From the NCBI GenBank assembly GCA_033439255.1, contig CM065886.1:2480001-2544000 (forward strand): a stretch of 64,000 nt of DNA, written 5' to 3'. Position numbers and translations under genes: made by a program. Position 1 is the stretch's first letter, and every line of letters starts with the position of its first letter. Below the pieces are notes generated by a model, which had not been told where the DNA came from, made no database searches, and saw only the letters and a list, made by a program, of their open reading frames with translations. This DNA comes from Hericium rajendrae (lineage: Eukaryota; Basidiomycota; Agaricomycetes; Russulales; Hericiaceae). This document shows, in pieces, positions 45,314 through 57,298 of this stretch.

Positions 45314-47253
45314 ATGGCGACGGCAAAAGCAAGCGAATTCTCCAGCCCGAAGTTTGTAATAGATGTCCATTTTTATTCCTCGTCTCACTGATGTCTGCAT
45401 CTAGAGCGAATGATTTTTGGTCTCAGTCTGTCAAAAGTCGGGTCGCTCACATACAGAACGTATCACCTCTCCACTCTGCGGAGGTGGTTGACCATGCTCG
45501 TCAGACGCTTGACGAAGAACTTGATGCTCTCAATTGGGCCGTCTGTCATCTGCGCACGCGCCGCAATGCGCTATCTCTCATGTCGAGTCTTCCCCCAGAG
45601 CTCCTTGCTCGCATATTTCACTTTAGCGCTGCATCAATGCCACCGTCAATGAACCAATGGACGCGCCCTGGGCGTCTTGGCTGGATCCATCTGACACATG
45701 TCTGCAAGCATTGGCGTGACACGGCCTTGCAGCATCCCAGCCTGTGGGGGAATATCAATTCCGAAATCGGTGATCCCTGGCGGACGCTACTGTTGGCTCG
45801 CGCCAAATCTGCGCCGCTATTCCTCTCCTTTCCGTCCCTTGTCTCCAGTGACGTTGACCTCATCGTCAGTCATCTGTCTCATATTCATCATCTTTCGATT
45901 TTGACAACAAGCGACACGCTCAGCGATGAATCTCAGTATTTCACGTCACCAGCTCCCATTCTTTCGTCCTTGGAATTGACTGCAAAGGCAACCTTCGATC
46001 ACGAAGGAAATGCTGTGTTACCCAAAAATGTTTTTTCCGAGTATACCCCAATGCTTCGTGAGGTACATCTGGATGGGGTCTTGCTTTCCTGGTCTTCGCC
46101 TATTTTCACCAACTTGACAAAGGTGTCGGTTCGCCACTATCATGACGGCAGCTATCCATTCCGTCCTTCGCAGTATAACCATTTCTTAGACGCTCTCGAA
46201 AGGATGCCTAATCTAGAGATACTGAATCTTCAGCATTGTCTTCCGCCGATGTCTCAGGAAAGTTCCCCGCGCGAGCACTTTACGACGCTATCGTACCTGG
46301 AAGAGCTGACCGTGGAAGGCAGGCCGGCAGAGTGCATCGACGTCATCAAACAGGTCAGGATTCCGTCATCTTGCAAACTTAAACTCCACTGCTTCGCGGG
46401 CTTGCAGCGACCCATCCACGATTTCCTTCCCTTCCTTGAGGCCTATTCCCGGGGTGCAGAAGCTCCGTTCAAGACACTCCTGATTTTATTTTCCTCTGGA
46501 TCGGGGAGTAGCTTTATTCATCTGAAACTTTGGCGGAGATCTGAAGAAGTGGACGCGGAGGACATCAAGACCTACCTGCTCTCCAACCTGGAGTCCAACA
46601 TAAGCCTTCGTTTTCCTATACCTTTAGATTCCACAGGCCCGCTAGAAGCGCTATGCCACGTTCTCCCATTGGATGCCCTGCGTTACATCTGCGTCAGCGG
46701 AGACCGCGTAATCATACCGGCTCAGAGATGGACCAGCATGTTCGGGAGATGCAAAGCACTTGAGCGTGTCGATGCAAATGATGGAAACGCGGTTCAATTT
46801 TGCAAAGCTCTCATTCTTCCTGTTGACGACAGCCCGGCTACCAGCGAGACATCTCTAACGCCAGACCGACTTTTCGCGAGGAACCTGCACTCTCTTACGA
46901 TATCCCAGCTCGATTTCCAGCAGAAGATCGACAGCCATGACACGGCATTCATTGACGAGTTTATGATGGTGCTGCAGCAGCATGCAGATCTTATTCGGAA
47001 AGCGATCGGTGCCGGTGCTGGTGGAAATGATGGCGAGGAGGTGGATAGGAGGCTAGCAAGACTCACCATGTGGGGATGCGCAATCTCGGAGACTCAGGTG
47101 TCCCGTCTGTTCCAACTCGTGCAAGACATCGATTGGGACAAAGGGGAAGAGCTGCACACATGGGCGAGATTGCCTGCCTTGGAGGATCTGGATGACCAAA
47201 GCGAAGGCATAGCTAGTGTTGGCAGTGAAACCGACTCTTCTCAAGATTTATAG
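45314..47253 (+). CDS. F-box/leucine-rich protein, family B copy 1
   Basis: The main frame contains LSLMSSLPPELLARIFHFSA (F-box) after a helical N-terminal segment (VAHIQNVSPLHSAEV, ELDALNWAVCHLRTRRN), then WIHLTHVCKHWRDTALQHPS and leucine-rich segments to an acidic end. I prefer two exons, 45314-45355 and 45427-47253 (650 codons with the stop). They start MATAKASEFSSPKF and join SVKSRVAHIQ. The same arrangement, with exon 1 lengths of 42, 42 and 36 nt, is found in both other intact copies (47760, 56470). An unspliced start at 45391 is the alternative. Probable SCF adaptor; target unknown. Followed by a tandem duplicate. Confidence 0.85.
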
Positions 47254-47759
47254 ACCTTAGTAGAGTTGCTACGCTCACGGTTTGTAGAGAATGCGGCTTA
47301 TTCGCGAAACGATGGCAAGACATGGCCCCGGCAATCGACCGGGGTGTTGAGATTTCGGCGTTGAGCCTAGACAGACGAAGTCGCTTCGGATATCATCCTC
47401 ACGGCGTACTATCGATGCGCTGTTGTGAGAAAGAATCCATACAGAGTAGTGAGGTGCCTGCGATATAAAGGAACGAATCGACCTGAGTGTCTGTTTGTCA
47501 CTATTGACGCTGTAAGGTAACCTGCCATCGACTCGATTGAGCGCTTGAAGTTGTTGTCGGACTCACCGGCAGCGTCGAGCTACATCGACGTCGAGGATCA
47601 AAAGTCCTCAAAGCCCAGTTGAAGAGATTGCAGTATCTGCGTGCGAACAATAACTGACGTCGCTGTGAGTCTGCGGAGGCTCCATAGCATGCAGAACCCA
47701 ACTTACTCTCTGTCCTCGTACCAGGCGCCCCAAGTTCCTTAGAGTCGTGCAAATCCGCT
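47254..47759. repeat. Duplicated 5' flank of the F-box family B copies
   Basis: From about 47470, aaggaacgaatcga, ctgtttgtca, ttgacgctgta and the stretch up to the ATG match 45060-45313. The tandem duplication therefore included the upstream region. Confidence 0.6.
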
Positions 47760-49762
47760 ATGGCGACGTCAAAAACACGCGACTCCACCAGCCTGAAGTT
47801 CGTAATAGATGTCTATTCTCATACCTTGTCTCCCTGATATCTGCGTTTAGAGCGGAGGAATTCTGGTTTCAGTCTGTCCAATCTCGGGTTGCTCACATCC
47901 AGAATGTATCACCTCTGGATTCCGCAGAGTTCGTTGAACAGGCTCGCCAGACGCTCGATGCAGAACTTGATGCTGTGACCCTGGCAATTTGCCACCTGCG
48001 CATGTGCCGCAATGCACTATCTCTCATGTCAAGCCTTCCTCCCGAGATCCTTGCTCGCATATTTCACTTCAGTGTCGCACTGATGCCACCGTCAAGAAAC
48101 AGCCGAACGCACCCCGGCCCTCTTGGCTGGATCCATTTGACGCACGTCTGCAAGCGCTGGCGTGATACGGCCCTGCAGCACCCTAGCCTGTGGGGAAATA
48201 TCTATTCTGGATTCGGTGTTCACTGGCGAACGCTACTGCTCGCTCGCGCTAAGTCAGGGCCACTCTCGCTCTCATTTCCGTCTCTCGAATCCGGTGACGT
48301 TCACCTCATCTCCGACCACCTGTCTCATACCCGCCATCTTTCACTTTCCACGTCACATGATATTCTGAGGGAGGCTTCCCAGCTATTCACGTCATCACCA
48401 GCTACGATCCTTTCATCTCTGGAATTACATGCAAATGCCGCGGGAAATAGCGGGAACATTGTGCTGCCCGAGAACTTGTTTTCTAGTCATACTCCAATGC
48501 TCCGCCAGATCCATCTAGACGGGATCTCGCTTTCATGGTCTTCTCCCATCTTCAGTAATCTGACTAACCTGCGGGTCAATCACTACCCGCCTGGGAGGTT
48601 CGCCGTAAACGATGTTACGGAAAATGATACCAATGCCCCGCAATATAACGATTTCTTTGACGCCCTCGCCAGGATGCCCAACCTCGAGACGCTACATCTT
48701 CATCGTTGCCTTCCGCAGCGGTCTCAGGAAAGTCCCGCACGCGACCACCTTACTGTGTTACCTCGCCTGAAACAGCTGTCCTTGAGTGGCCCATCGGCTG
48801 AGTGCATCGACATCCTCACACATTTCAAGATCCCTTCATCCTGCAAACTTAAACTGCATTGCCTCGAAGGCTTGCAGCCACCTATCGATGATTTTCTCCC
48901 CTTCATGGAGGCCTTTTCCCATGGCGCGGAGGAACCTCCTCTACAAACGCTCCTGATTTCATTCTTCAGCAATCTTGGGGATCGATCGATTGATATCAAA
49001 CTCTGGCGGACGTGTGATGCAGTGGATGCGGCCGTTCCTACCTATCACCTCTACAATTCGGAATGCGACATCAGTCTCCAGTTTCCTATCTCATTGGAGT
49101 CCACAGGCCCGCTTGAAGCACTGTGCCGGGTTCTCCCATTGGATGACCTGCGTGTCCTATCCGTCAACGGACATCACGGAAGCTGGTCAGGTAGCTGGCC
49201 GGCTCAGAGCTGGATCAACATATTCGGGAGATGCAGAGCAGTTGAGCGTGTCGATGTCAATCACGGGATTGCAGTTCAGTTTTGCAAGGCTCTCGTTCTC
49301 CCTGTTGGCTGCAGCCCGACCGCTAGTGGAGCGCCTCAGACGCTGGACCAGCTATTTCTGAGGGACCTGCGATCGCTCACGATATCCAACCTCAACTTCT
49401 CGATCATCACTGACGAGGACAACAAGCAGTTCATTGACGAACTTATGATTTTGTTGCGACAACGTGCAGATTACTGTCAGAATGCGATCGGCCCAAGTGG
49501 CGGAAGCGACGTCGAGGCCGTAGATAGGAGGCTCGCAAGATTCAACATCCTGTCCTGCTCGATCGGGCAGAATCAAGTTTCTGACCTGGCCGAAGTCGTT
49601 CAAGATATTGTTTGGGACAATTATGAAGGGGAGTACGGGGTGCCTGCAGAGCCTACCTGGGACGTTTATGAGGACATGGAAAGCGATGGCGGTGCAAGTG
49701 AAGACGAAGACGATGGCAGTGCTGGTAGTCAAGCCGACTCTGACAGCTCCGAAGGCTTCTAG
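47760..49762 (+). CDS. F-box/leucine-rich protein, family B copy 2
   Basis: Close paralogue of the preceding gene, with F-box LSLMSSLPPEILARIFHFSV and WIHLTHVCKRWRDTALQHPS. Preferred exons are 47760-47801 (MATSKTRDSTSLKF) and 47873-49762, 644 codons including the stop. An unspliced reading from 47747 is also open. The C-terminus is strongly acidic (DVYEDMESDGGASEDEDDGS). The leucine-rich middle shows in-frame insertions relative to copy 1, for example at 48600-48640, consistent with a family evolving in its binding surface. Probable SCF ubiquitin-ligase adaptor, target unknown. Confidence 0.87.
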
Positions 49763-49896
49763 GTCTTGGTATAATTACTTGTCACAATATATCGAGAATG
49801 AGAAATGTTGATCCCGGGGACCAACACGTAGACATGCTCTCAACACGTAGATTGCGTGACCAAAAATACATCCGACATGGTACAACAAAGCTGAAT

Positions 49897-51071
49897 CTAT
49901 CGCTGCTCCCTCGGTTCTGCAACACAAGTCAGCACTCTCCTCATGCATAAGAAAGAGAACACACTCACGCGACCACTGCACGTTCAAGATCAAACTATCG
50001 TACCCGCGCCCGTGCATCTTCTCCATCGCGCGCTGCGCATTGCCGCGCTCCTCGAAGCTGACGAACGCGAAGCCCTTGCCGGCGCCCGTCTCGCGGTCGC
50101 GCCCGACGTACACGCGCGCGACGCGGCCGAACGCACCAAAGAGGTCGCGCAGGTCGCTCTCCTGCGTGTCCTCGGAAATGTTCGTAACGCGCAGCGTGGG
50201 CAGGTCGTCGCGCGAGCCGCCCGGCCCGCGCATCGATTCGCCGGCGCCCCGCGCGCCTGCGCGCATCGAGGGCGGCACGTACTTGCTCGGCGCGCCACCC
50301 GCGGCAGCTGCGGCGGAGGGCGCCTCGCCGGCCTCCTCCTCGTGGGCGACGGGAGGCGCTTCCTGGCCCTCGAGACCGGCGAGGGAGTCTTTGTAAGGAC
50401 ACTTGGCGGTAAAATGGTCGCCCTTGCAGAGTCGGCAGACGACCTTGCCCGCGCCGGCTCTCGCGAGGTTCGCCTTCACTTTGCTCTCAGCGGTGGGTTC
50501 AGGCTCGGTTGACTAGATCAGAGTGCTTCAGTATGGATATTCTGTGGAAGGAAAGGGGCTGGAGAACGCACCTTGTTGCCTGCGCTCAGCTTCAGCGACA
50601 CGGTTTCTCCGACCGTCGTCGTCGCCCGATCCGGACCCGCCTTCTTGCCCTTCTCGTGCCCGAATTTTGGCCATGTCTTGCGCTCCGCGACAGCATGCTC
50701 GACGAGCGACTTTTGCAGCGTTCGCTTGACCCGCCGTGTGATCTGGAGTTGGGTGGTGGGCTCAGCTTGGGGGTGATTAGAAATCGGACGGCAGACGCAC
50801 TTTCACTTTCTTTCCCTCCTCGTTAAGTGCGTACTCAATCGTCGTACGGATGCCGTTTTCGTCGACAAACTCCTCGTTCTGGGGTTGCTCTCTCTTCGGT
50901 TGCTCTGTGCGTCGAAGTGAGTAGGTACATTATTGGTCATGATAAGATCGCAAGGCATAAGCGTACCGAGCTCGTCCACATCGTCTGCCCACGAAGTTTT
51001 TGGGGTTCTGTTCGGACTCTTAGTATAAGAACCTTCACAATACAAGAAGAAACATACGTTAGAGCTGCCAT
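49897..51071 (-). CDS. TIF35: Translation initiation factor eIF3 subunit G
   Basis: Six exons from 51071 down: 51058-51071, 50967-51007, 50801-50904, 50572-50742, 49969-50512, 49897-49916, giving 297 aa, usual for the family. The N-terminus has MAALTTPKTSWADDVDEL. The middle carries the eIF3g motifs NEEGKKVKITRRVKRTL and HAVAERKTWPKFG, then a CCHC zinc knuckle CRLCKGDHFTAKCPY. At the C-terminus an RRM has RNP2 LRVTNIS and RNP1 GKGFAFVSF, ending NVQWSQPREQR. It is part of the eIF3 complex that promotes 48S scanning and reinitiation in the cytoplasm. This is a conserved single-copy housekeeping gene, useful as a phylogenetic anchor for the window. Confidence 0.95.
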
Positions 51072-51565
51072 GGTGCTAATTGTTGCTGGTGTAGATGGTG
51101 GTGTCTGCCAAAAACTTTCCGCCACCGCGATTAAGGATGATGTTGTGACTTGTTTGCTCTTATAGGTCCAGCGTTATGCAACGTGGTCCGGCGTTTATTG
51201 CTCTCAAATTCAAACTTGAACTTGCGTCACTACTTTGTTTGATATCTGCATCGATGTAAGAGTTCAGAGTTCGTTATGTTCTGCACTAAACTTGCGTACT
51301 GATTCTGCTGAGATCAGGAAACCTCCTTCACCCACGCAATAGCTACCAATCACTTGCTTTGTCTCGGTATTCTGACAAGATAATAGAATATTCGATATAC
51401 CAGCAGCGGTACCTGGTGTACTTCAACCTCCAACGAAAATAACAATCTTATATCCAACTGTGCGTGTGCACCAGCAGTCCATTTGACTGCCCAGATTATC
51501 AGCATCGATGCACGTGTTGTACTCTTGGCTTGCCGCATTCGCTGACGTTCTATTCCACAGCGCTC
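51072..51565. other. Divergent promoter region
   Basis: Shared upstream region of eIF3g (minus) and the F-box-like gene (plus). No gene seen inside. Confidence 0.5.
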
Positions 51566-53092
51566 ATGCCAGCTTTAGACCTCCCTGCTGAGATATTCCA
51601 GTATATCTTTGAGCTCCTCGAAGATAATACCGTCTTTGAGCACGCCCTCCCAACATGCATGACTTTATCGTACTGGGACAGGAAATGGGATCAGGAGACA
51701 TGGAATCTCATTGATCCATTGGACTCAATGTATGCACGTCAGCGGGACAGATATGCTACGATCAAGGTCAGTTGCTAGAGCCACTTCACACGAGCCTGTG
51801 TACTGAATATGTCTCCCCGTCAGGCCATCATCTTTACTTGCAGACAGTGGTACCGCTTTGGACACCACCTTCTCTACCGCTCTCTGTTCCTTTCAGATCC
51901 ATCTAAGCTGGCAGCGCTATGCTATGCCCTCGACAGAAACTCGTCACTCGGCTGGTACACCAAGCGCCTCCATCTAGTTCGATTCTACGCGACGCGCCGT
52001 ATGAGTATCGCGGACCTCGAGCACGGCCTAATTTCCATCATTCAACAGTGTCCGAACCTCGAGATATTCACCGCCGACTGTCCAATCGCGCCGTCTTTTC
52101 TGCCCATCGCAGATACGCTCTGCAGTTTCTCGTGGAAGACCCTGCGGACCGTACACTGGACGCTCACGCCCGAGTCGCTCCCTCGACTCATATGGGCTCT
52201 TGATTCGTTGTCTTCGCTCGTCTCGGCGCACATCGATTTCGAGCCCGCACCTCCGTCGAGCACGGACGACGTCGAGGAGTCCCCACGCCTCGGCGCTGCG
52301 TCCCAGCTCGCGCTTGAGCTGCCATGTCTGCAGCAGCTTTCCCTCCGCGGTCTGTCACAGGACTTTCTCGACGAGGCTGCTGGCTGGTCTCTCCCCGCAC
52401 TGCGCTCGTTCTCTCTGGACTTCGTCGCGAACCGGCACGACCTGCCCGACGTCGTCGACTTCCTCACGCAACACGGCGCGCAGCTCACCTTCCTCGACCT
52501 CAACACGCTCCCCTCGCTCGACCTCGCCGCGATCCTCGAGCTCTGCCCCGAGCTCACCACCTTCGCGTTCAACCCGGACTGGCGCCTGCCGTTCCACGTC
52601 GAGGCGGGCGACCCGTTCGCGACGCCCGCGCTGCTGCGCGCGCCGCACGCGCACATCACGCACATCGGCCTGCACCAGCTCGTGCACGCGTTCGTGCCGA
52701 GCCGCGTGCCCGTGGTGACGCTCCCCGGCGTCGCGACGCTGCTCATCCAGCGCACGAACGACCTCACGTTCGCGCAGCTCACGCGCCGCTTTTTCCCCGC
52801 GCTGCGCACGATCCGCGTGCTCAACCGCGTGCTGCTGAAGCAGCTCGAGCGCAACGACGGCCCGGACAAGGACAGCGGGTGCTTTGCGCGCTGGGAGCGC
52901 TGGCACGACCAGTGTGCGCGGGAGGGCGTGCGGTTGGAGGATTGTACCGGCGCGCTGATGGGGGAGCTGCCGCTGGATCAGGAGGATTACGATTCGGAGG
53001 AGTCGGAGGATGGGGACGAGTATACGCCGTCCAACGTGCAGGAGCTGAGGGATCTGCTGGAGGAGTGCAAGAGGATGTCGGTGGTGCATTGA
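51566..53092 (+). CDS. F-box-like/leucine-rich protein, family C
   Basis: Two exons, 51566-51766 and 51824-53092, encoding 489 aa. The start MPALDLPAEIFQYIFELLED is a short F-box-like helix pair. It continues, through RQAIIFTCRQWYRFGHHLLY-type sequence after the splice (residues from about 68), into leucine-rich repeats (LEIFTADCPIAP, LQQLSLRGLSQDFL, LTFLDLNTLPSLDL), and an acidic end (DQEDYDSEESEDGDEY). The intron has a good gtcagt donor and ccgtcag acceptor. The second half is markedly more GC-rich than the first. It belongs to a different F-box lineage from families A and B. Likely an SCF adaptor; target unknown. Confidence 0.82.
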
Positions 53093-53804
53093 TTGCGCCC
53101 AGATTTACGCGAGATGCAGGTGAGTTCAGTCAGACTTCACAGCGCGCATTCTGGCCATCTCACTGATCTCTAAACGGAAGTGTCGCAGGTGATGCTAAGG
53201 ATTCGAGTGCTAGAACTCTGATATTTATTGGATCTTGAAGTCCTTGAAGGACCCACGTGACCGTGTATATGTCTGTGACTTCGTGATGATGTAGGTCGTC
53301 TGAGAGCTGCTGCCCAGGGTCCGGAAGGGCCTGGGATGATCAGATGCACGTCTTTTTCTATCAGCTGCCCGTGCGGTGCGTTCTGGATCCGCGCGATTCT
53401 TCGCCGACGCCGTCACACTTGCTCTTTGTGGTGCTGGTCGCCGGGGCATCGGGCGAATCCACTAATTGGTAGAAAATAAGAGAGCTATGGTTCGTATATC
53501 AGTTCAGCTCGGACCTGCGTTTCCAGTTTCTCGTAAAGACATCGAGTAAACGATGTCCTAGACGAGGTCATTACAGCGAATTATGGAGGTCGTGCGCCTG
53601 GCACCCGATCGGATCTACCCCGCATCCTAGTACTCCGGGCTCGGATTACGTGCACCAGTCCCGGCACCCCTATATAACCCTCGTCGTCACCTGCACTCTT
53701 TACATAGGTGGTTCCCATCCCAGTATCACCTTCCACCCCCATCTACGCCCCCGGCCTCCCGCCTTATCGCCTCATTTTCACAGCGCTCTTGCATTGTCTT
53801 CACC
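53093..53804. other. Intergenic region
   Basis: 3' UTR of the F-box-like gene, then the promoter of the small Cys-rich gene. No gene seen on either strand. Confidence 0.5.
53671..53677 (+). promoter_or_regulatory. TATA box of the small Cys-rich gene
   Basis: The sequence tatataa lies about 130 nt before the ATG at 53805, followed by a pyrimidine-rich stretch (ccccggcctcccgcctt region) typical of a strongly expressed fungal promoter. Confidence 0.5.
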
Positions 53805-54262
53805 ATGGCCGACGTCGCACCCGGCACCGTCGAGATCAACGATGCGCTGTTCTGTGAGCACTTCAAGGAGGTCGTGAGTACACTTGGAGCTTTTTAGTGA
53901 TCGTACGACTCCGTCTCTGACCTTGCGTCCTTGTTCTTAGTGTGCGGAGTGCAGTGTCGATACTAGGGAAGAGAACGACGCTTTCTTCGGGGTAGGCCCC
54001 TTTCATCGTGCTCCTTAGCACGAACATCATCTCACACAACCGACAGTTCGACCCCATCGACCGCGAGGGTCTCGAGGCCCCCGCCGCCTCGGTGACCAAG
54101 GAAGGCGTCTACCAGTGCAAGAAGCACGGATCTGCGGGTAGGCTGTTACCTCGTCTATGTGGCTCCCGTTGACATCGCCCGCCAGCCTGCGGCCAGTGCT
54201 ATGGTTGGAAGAAGCAAATCACGAGGGCCCGTGCAGCTGCGAAGAAGGCCGGTAAGAAGTAG
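53805..54262 (+). CDS. Small conserved Cys-rich (putative zinc-binding) fungal protein
   Basis: Four exons, 53805-53873, 53941-53991, 54047-54137, 54186-54262, totalling 95 aa. It reads MADVAPGTVEINDALFCEHF, then CAECSVDTREENDAFFG, FDPIDREGLEAPA, and ends CGQCYGWKKQITRARAAAKK. Cysteines are paired as CxxC twice, together with CxxH and CKKH. This suggests one or two zinc sites of MYND or zinc-ribbon style, but no named domain fits. The C-terminus is strongly basic and could bind nucleic acid or act as a nuclear signal. I know similar short proteins in other basidiomycetes only as hypothetical. The strong-looking promoter hints at high expression. Function unknown. Confidence 0.82.
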
Positions 54263-54582
54263 AGAACCGATGCACTTTGTAGGGATGTGTTCCTCGCGCG
54301 ACAACGTAGTGAATATCCGACCCGAGAGGGCCACTTTGTAAGATCTGTACACAATATACTTGAGAACGGAGCAACGGAAATTTAATGCCTGCTTCTGGGA
54401 ACAGCAACGGTTTTGTCTGTGGTTGGTACAGTGTGGCACTATATATCTTAAGATAGTTCCGAACGTAAGGGCTGCAGTGATCTAGGGCCTATACTGTAGC
54501 GCAATGCACGTCGAGAATGTAGTGGATGTCCCGGTACATACAAAGCTCGGCTTGACTCGAAATGTATATGTTCTGCTACGAA
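54263..54582. other. Convergent intergenic region
   Basis: 3' ends of the Cys-rich gene (plus) and F-box gene (minus). Nothing else seen. Confidence 0.4.
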
Positions 54583-56470
54583 TCATGAAAATTGGTTCTC
54601 AACCTCATCCCAATCGATCTCTTGTACGAAATCGGCCAGGCCAGAAACATGATCCTTTAGGATCGAGCTTGCGTTGATACAAAGTTTGGACAGCCTCCCA
54701 TCTACGCCCTCGACCATTCCGCCATCAATGGCCCTCTGAACGTAACCTGCGCGCCGTTGCAGACAAGCCTTCAGATAGTCGATGAGCATGATGCCCTGTG
54801 TGTCGGGACCGTCGACCACGTGGGAGGAGTGGATGTCGGACATCGTGACAGACCGCAAACTCCTCAAGAACCACTGGTCCGGCCCCAAAAAAGCTCCGCT
54901 GGAGGGTGCGGGGCCGCCATCCGCGGGGCGGAGCAGAGCCTTGAAGAACTGGACGACATCGCTATCGCCTTCCAGATAGACGTGCTCAAGGGCGTTGCAT
55001 TGTCCAAATGCAGCGAGCCAGGAAGCGGCAGACCAGCCTGCGTGTTCGATATGGACGGAGAGGGTACGTAGTGCATCCAGCGGGAGCATCGCACACATTG
55101 TTTCCATCGGCTCCAAGGATGGGGGGTTCGGAAGTTCGATGAACATGTGGGAATCTATGTCGATGCGGGAGTCTACACTGCGGTGACCGATGTCCGGTGC
55201 GTAGGGTGTCCACCCAAGTTGGAATACAGCGGCTGTGCACAGTTCATCATAAAAAACTAAAAAGTCCTGTAAACACGGCTTGCCCGTGCGCTGAAAGGAA
55301 GCTGCAAAGAAGGGGGCGAGATCGCCGATGGGTACGGGCATGTCTGGGGCCCAATCTATATCGCAAGTGAGACTTAGCATGCAGGACGCAGGCACCCGCA
55401 GGTGCTTGATGACGTCGATGCATTCCACCGGCGCGCCACCTATGGCCAGCTTCTGCAAGAAAGATAACGCCGCGATGAACTTGCGTGCAGGATGCCCCTG
55501 AGGCCTCGACGGAAGACAGCGCCAGAGCGACAGTGTCACCAGGTTGGGCATTCGTGCGAGGGCATCGAATAGATGGTCGTACGACGAGGGGTCGGTTCTG
55601 TCCTGAGCAGGATTGCCCATCCTTGTGAAGGGTCTTTCGGAGCTATAGTCGCGAACTTCCAGTCTCGTCAGATTAGTGAAGATATGCGAGGTCCATGGAA
55701 GTGAGACCCCCTCGAATGACACCGCATCGAGTACTGGGGTATGCCCTGCGAATATGTTTCCAGGTAGTACAACATGTGATCTCCATTCTTCTTCTTCTGG
55801 ATAGGCGGCGAGGAGACTCAAAGATGAAAGAATCGGAGCTGGTGATACGAGTAATGAGCAAGCTTTGCTCAGGATGTCAGGTGCCGCGGAAAGTTGGAAT
55901 TGCTTGGTATGAGACAGGTGTTTTGCGACGAGGTGGACATGTTCGTACTCCAAAGACGATAGTGATATTGGCGCTGACTTCGAACGAGCCAGCAGTAGCG
56001 CCAACCATTTATCACCGAGTTCGGAGTTAACATCATCCCAGAGGCTGGGAAAATTCAGAGCCGCAGCACGCCAATGCTTGCAGACGTGCGTTAAATGGAT
56101 CCAGCCAAGAGGGCCTGGGGACGTTCGGTGGAATTTTCTCGGCGGCATCTCTATGGCACTGAACTGAAATACGCGGGCAAGAAGCTCCGCAGGAAGGCTT
56201 GATATGGGAGAGAGGGCATTGCGATGTGTACGCAGGTGGCAGATCGCCCGATGCATGGCATCGAGTTCGTCATCAATTACTCGACGAGCATCTTCCACGA
56301 CATTCGTCGAGTCTCGAGGTGATGAGCTCTGAACGTAGGCGATCCGAGATTGGATAATCTTAGACCAAAATTCGTCCGTTCTAGACGTAGAAATCAGTAA
56401 CGCAATGGTTGTGACCCGCAATGACATTCATCACGAACTGGGTTGATTTGGGAGATCTTGCCTCCGTCAT
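54583..56470 (-). CDS. F-box/leucine-rich protein, family B copy 3
   Basis: Minus-strand relative of the genes at 45314 and 47760. The F-box region reads LSPISSLPAELLARVFQFSA, then WIHLTHVCKHWRAAALNFPS, followed by leucine-rich segments (LVTLSLWRCLPSR, LRSVTMSDIHSSH). Preferred exons are 56435-56470 (MTEARSPKSTQF) and 54583-56358 (IIQSRIAYVQSSSP on), 603 aa. The junction is in frame and matches both sister copies. An unspliced start at 56427 is the alternative. The frame is intact. Probable SCF adaptor, target unknown. Confidence 0.85.
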
Positions 56471-57298
56471 AATTGGTACAGTCTGATGCCGGTCCCTTCG
56501 AGGAACTTGGTCTGATTCAAGTGAAGTTGCTAAACGTTGCCAGATCCTGCGTTTATCGTTTGACCTACGCTTGACGTGGACCTCAGGTTACGCTGTAATA
56601 TAGTGACAATGCTGGCCCATATGCATCATATACGTAAGAGACAGGATCAAATCGTACAAAAATGTTGGAGTGCACTCACACCTTCGGAATTGCTATAGTG
56701 TTAGCTTGTAGACAATTTGACAGAGACGATGGTATGGTGGGTCTGTTGTGATCATGAGTTCGTTGCGAGTCGTTGCGCGTTGCGGCGGTCCCCAAGACAC
56801 GAAGACGCCTCGAGGCTTCCTGGTTCCTTGCGGCCCGGGCGGGCACTGGGCGGGCGGACTGTCACTACTGGCGGACTACGTAGATTACCGTTCTAAGATA
56901 TTAATCTCTCGAACCTCAAGTTATGTATGTCTCTCGATGATTGAAGTCTAGCAGGGATGGTCGTACTCGAGTCTCGACAAGACGCAGAAGTTCAAGCCGA
57001 GGCTACGCGCTTTCTTTTGGCACCTCGGCCGCTTGCATTGCAAGTTCGACTGGTCGGTCGAAGGCGCTCTTGGTGGAGAAGGCTTACATGTAATAATACA
57101 TTCGCACAAGTATGTATTGTCAGTTGTTTGCTCTGCAGATGAGAGACGGCGTCTACCTGGACTGCAAGCCCACCACCTCGATCTGTAAACCAATCAGGCC
57201 CGTCCTCTGCTCACAACGTACGGCCACTGTTTTCCTCATCACTCAGCCGTGTTTTAGTGCGACACGCATGGTCAATGGAGGGATCACTGATAACACCG
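56471..57298. other. Divergent promoter region
   Basis: Upstream of two divergent F-box genes. Open frames here are short and featureless. Confidence 0.45.

Noticed and set aside
49943-50512. 189-codon plus-strand frame
   Set aside because: It is the antisense shadow of the GC-rich eIF3g exon.
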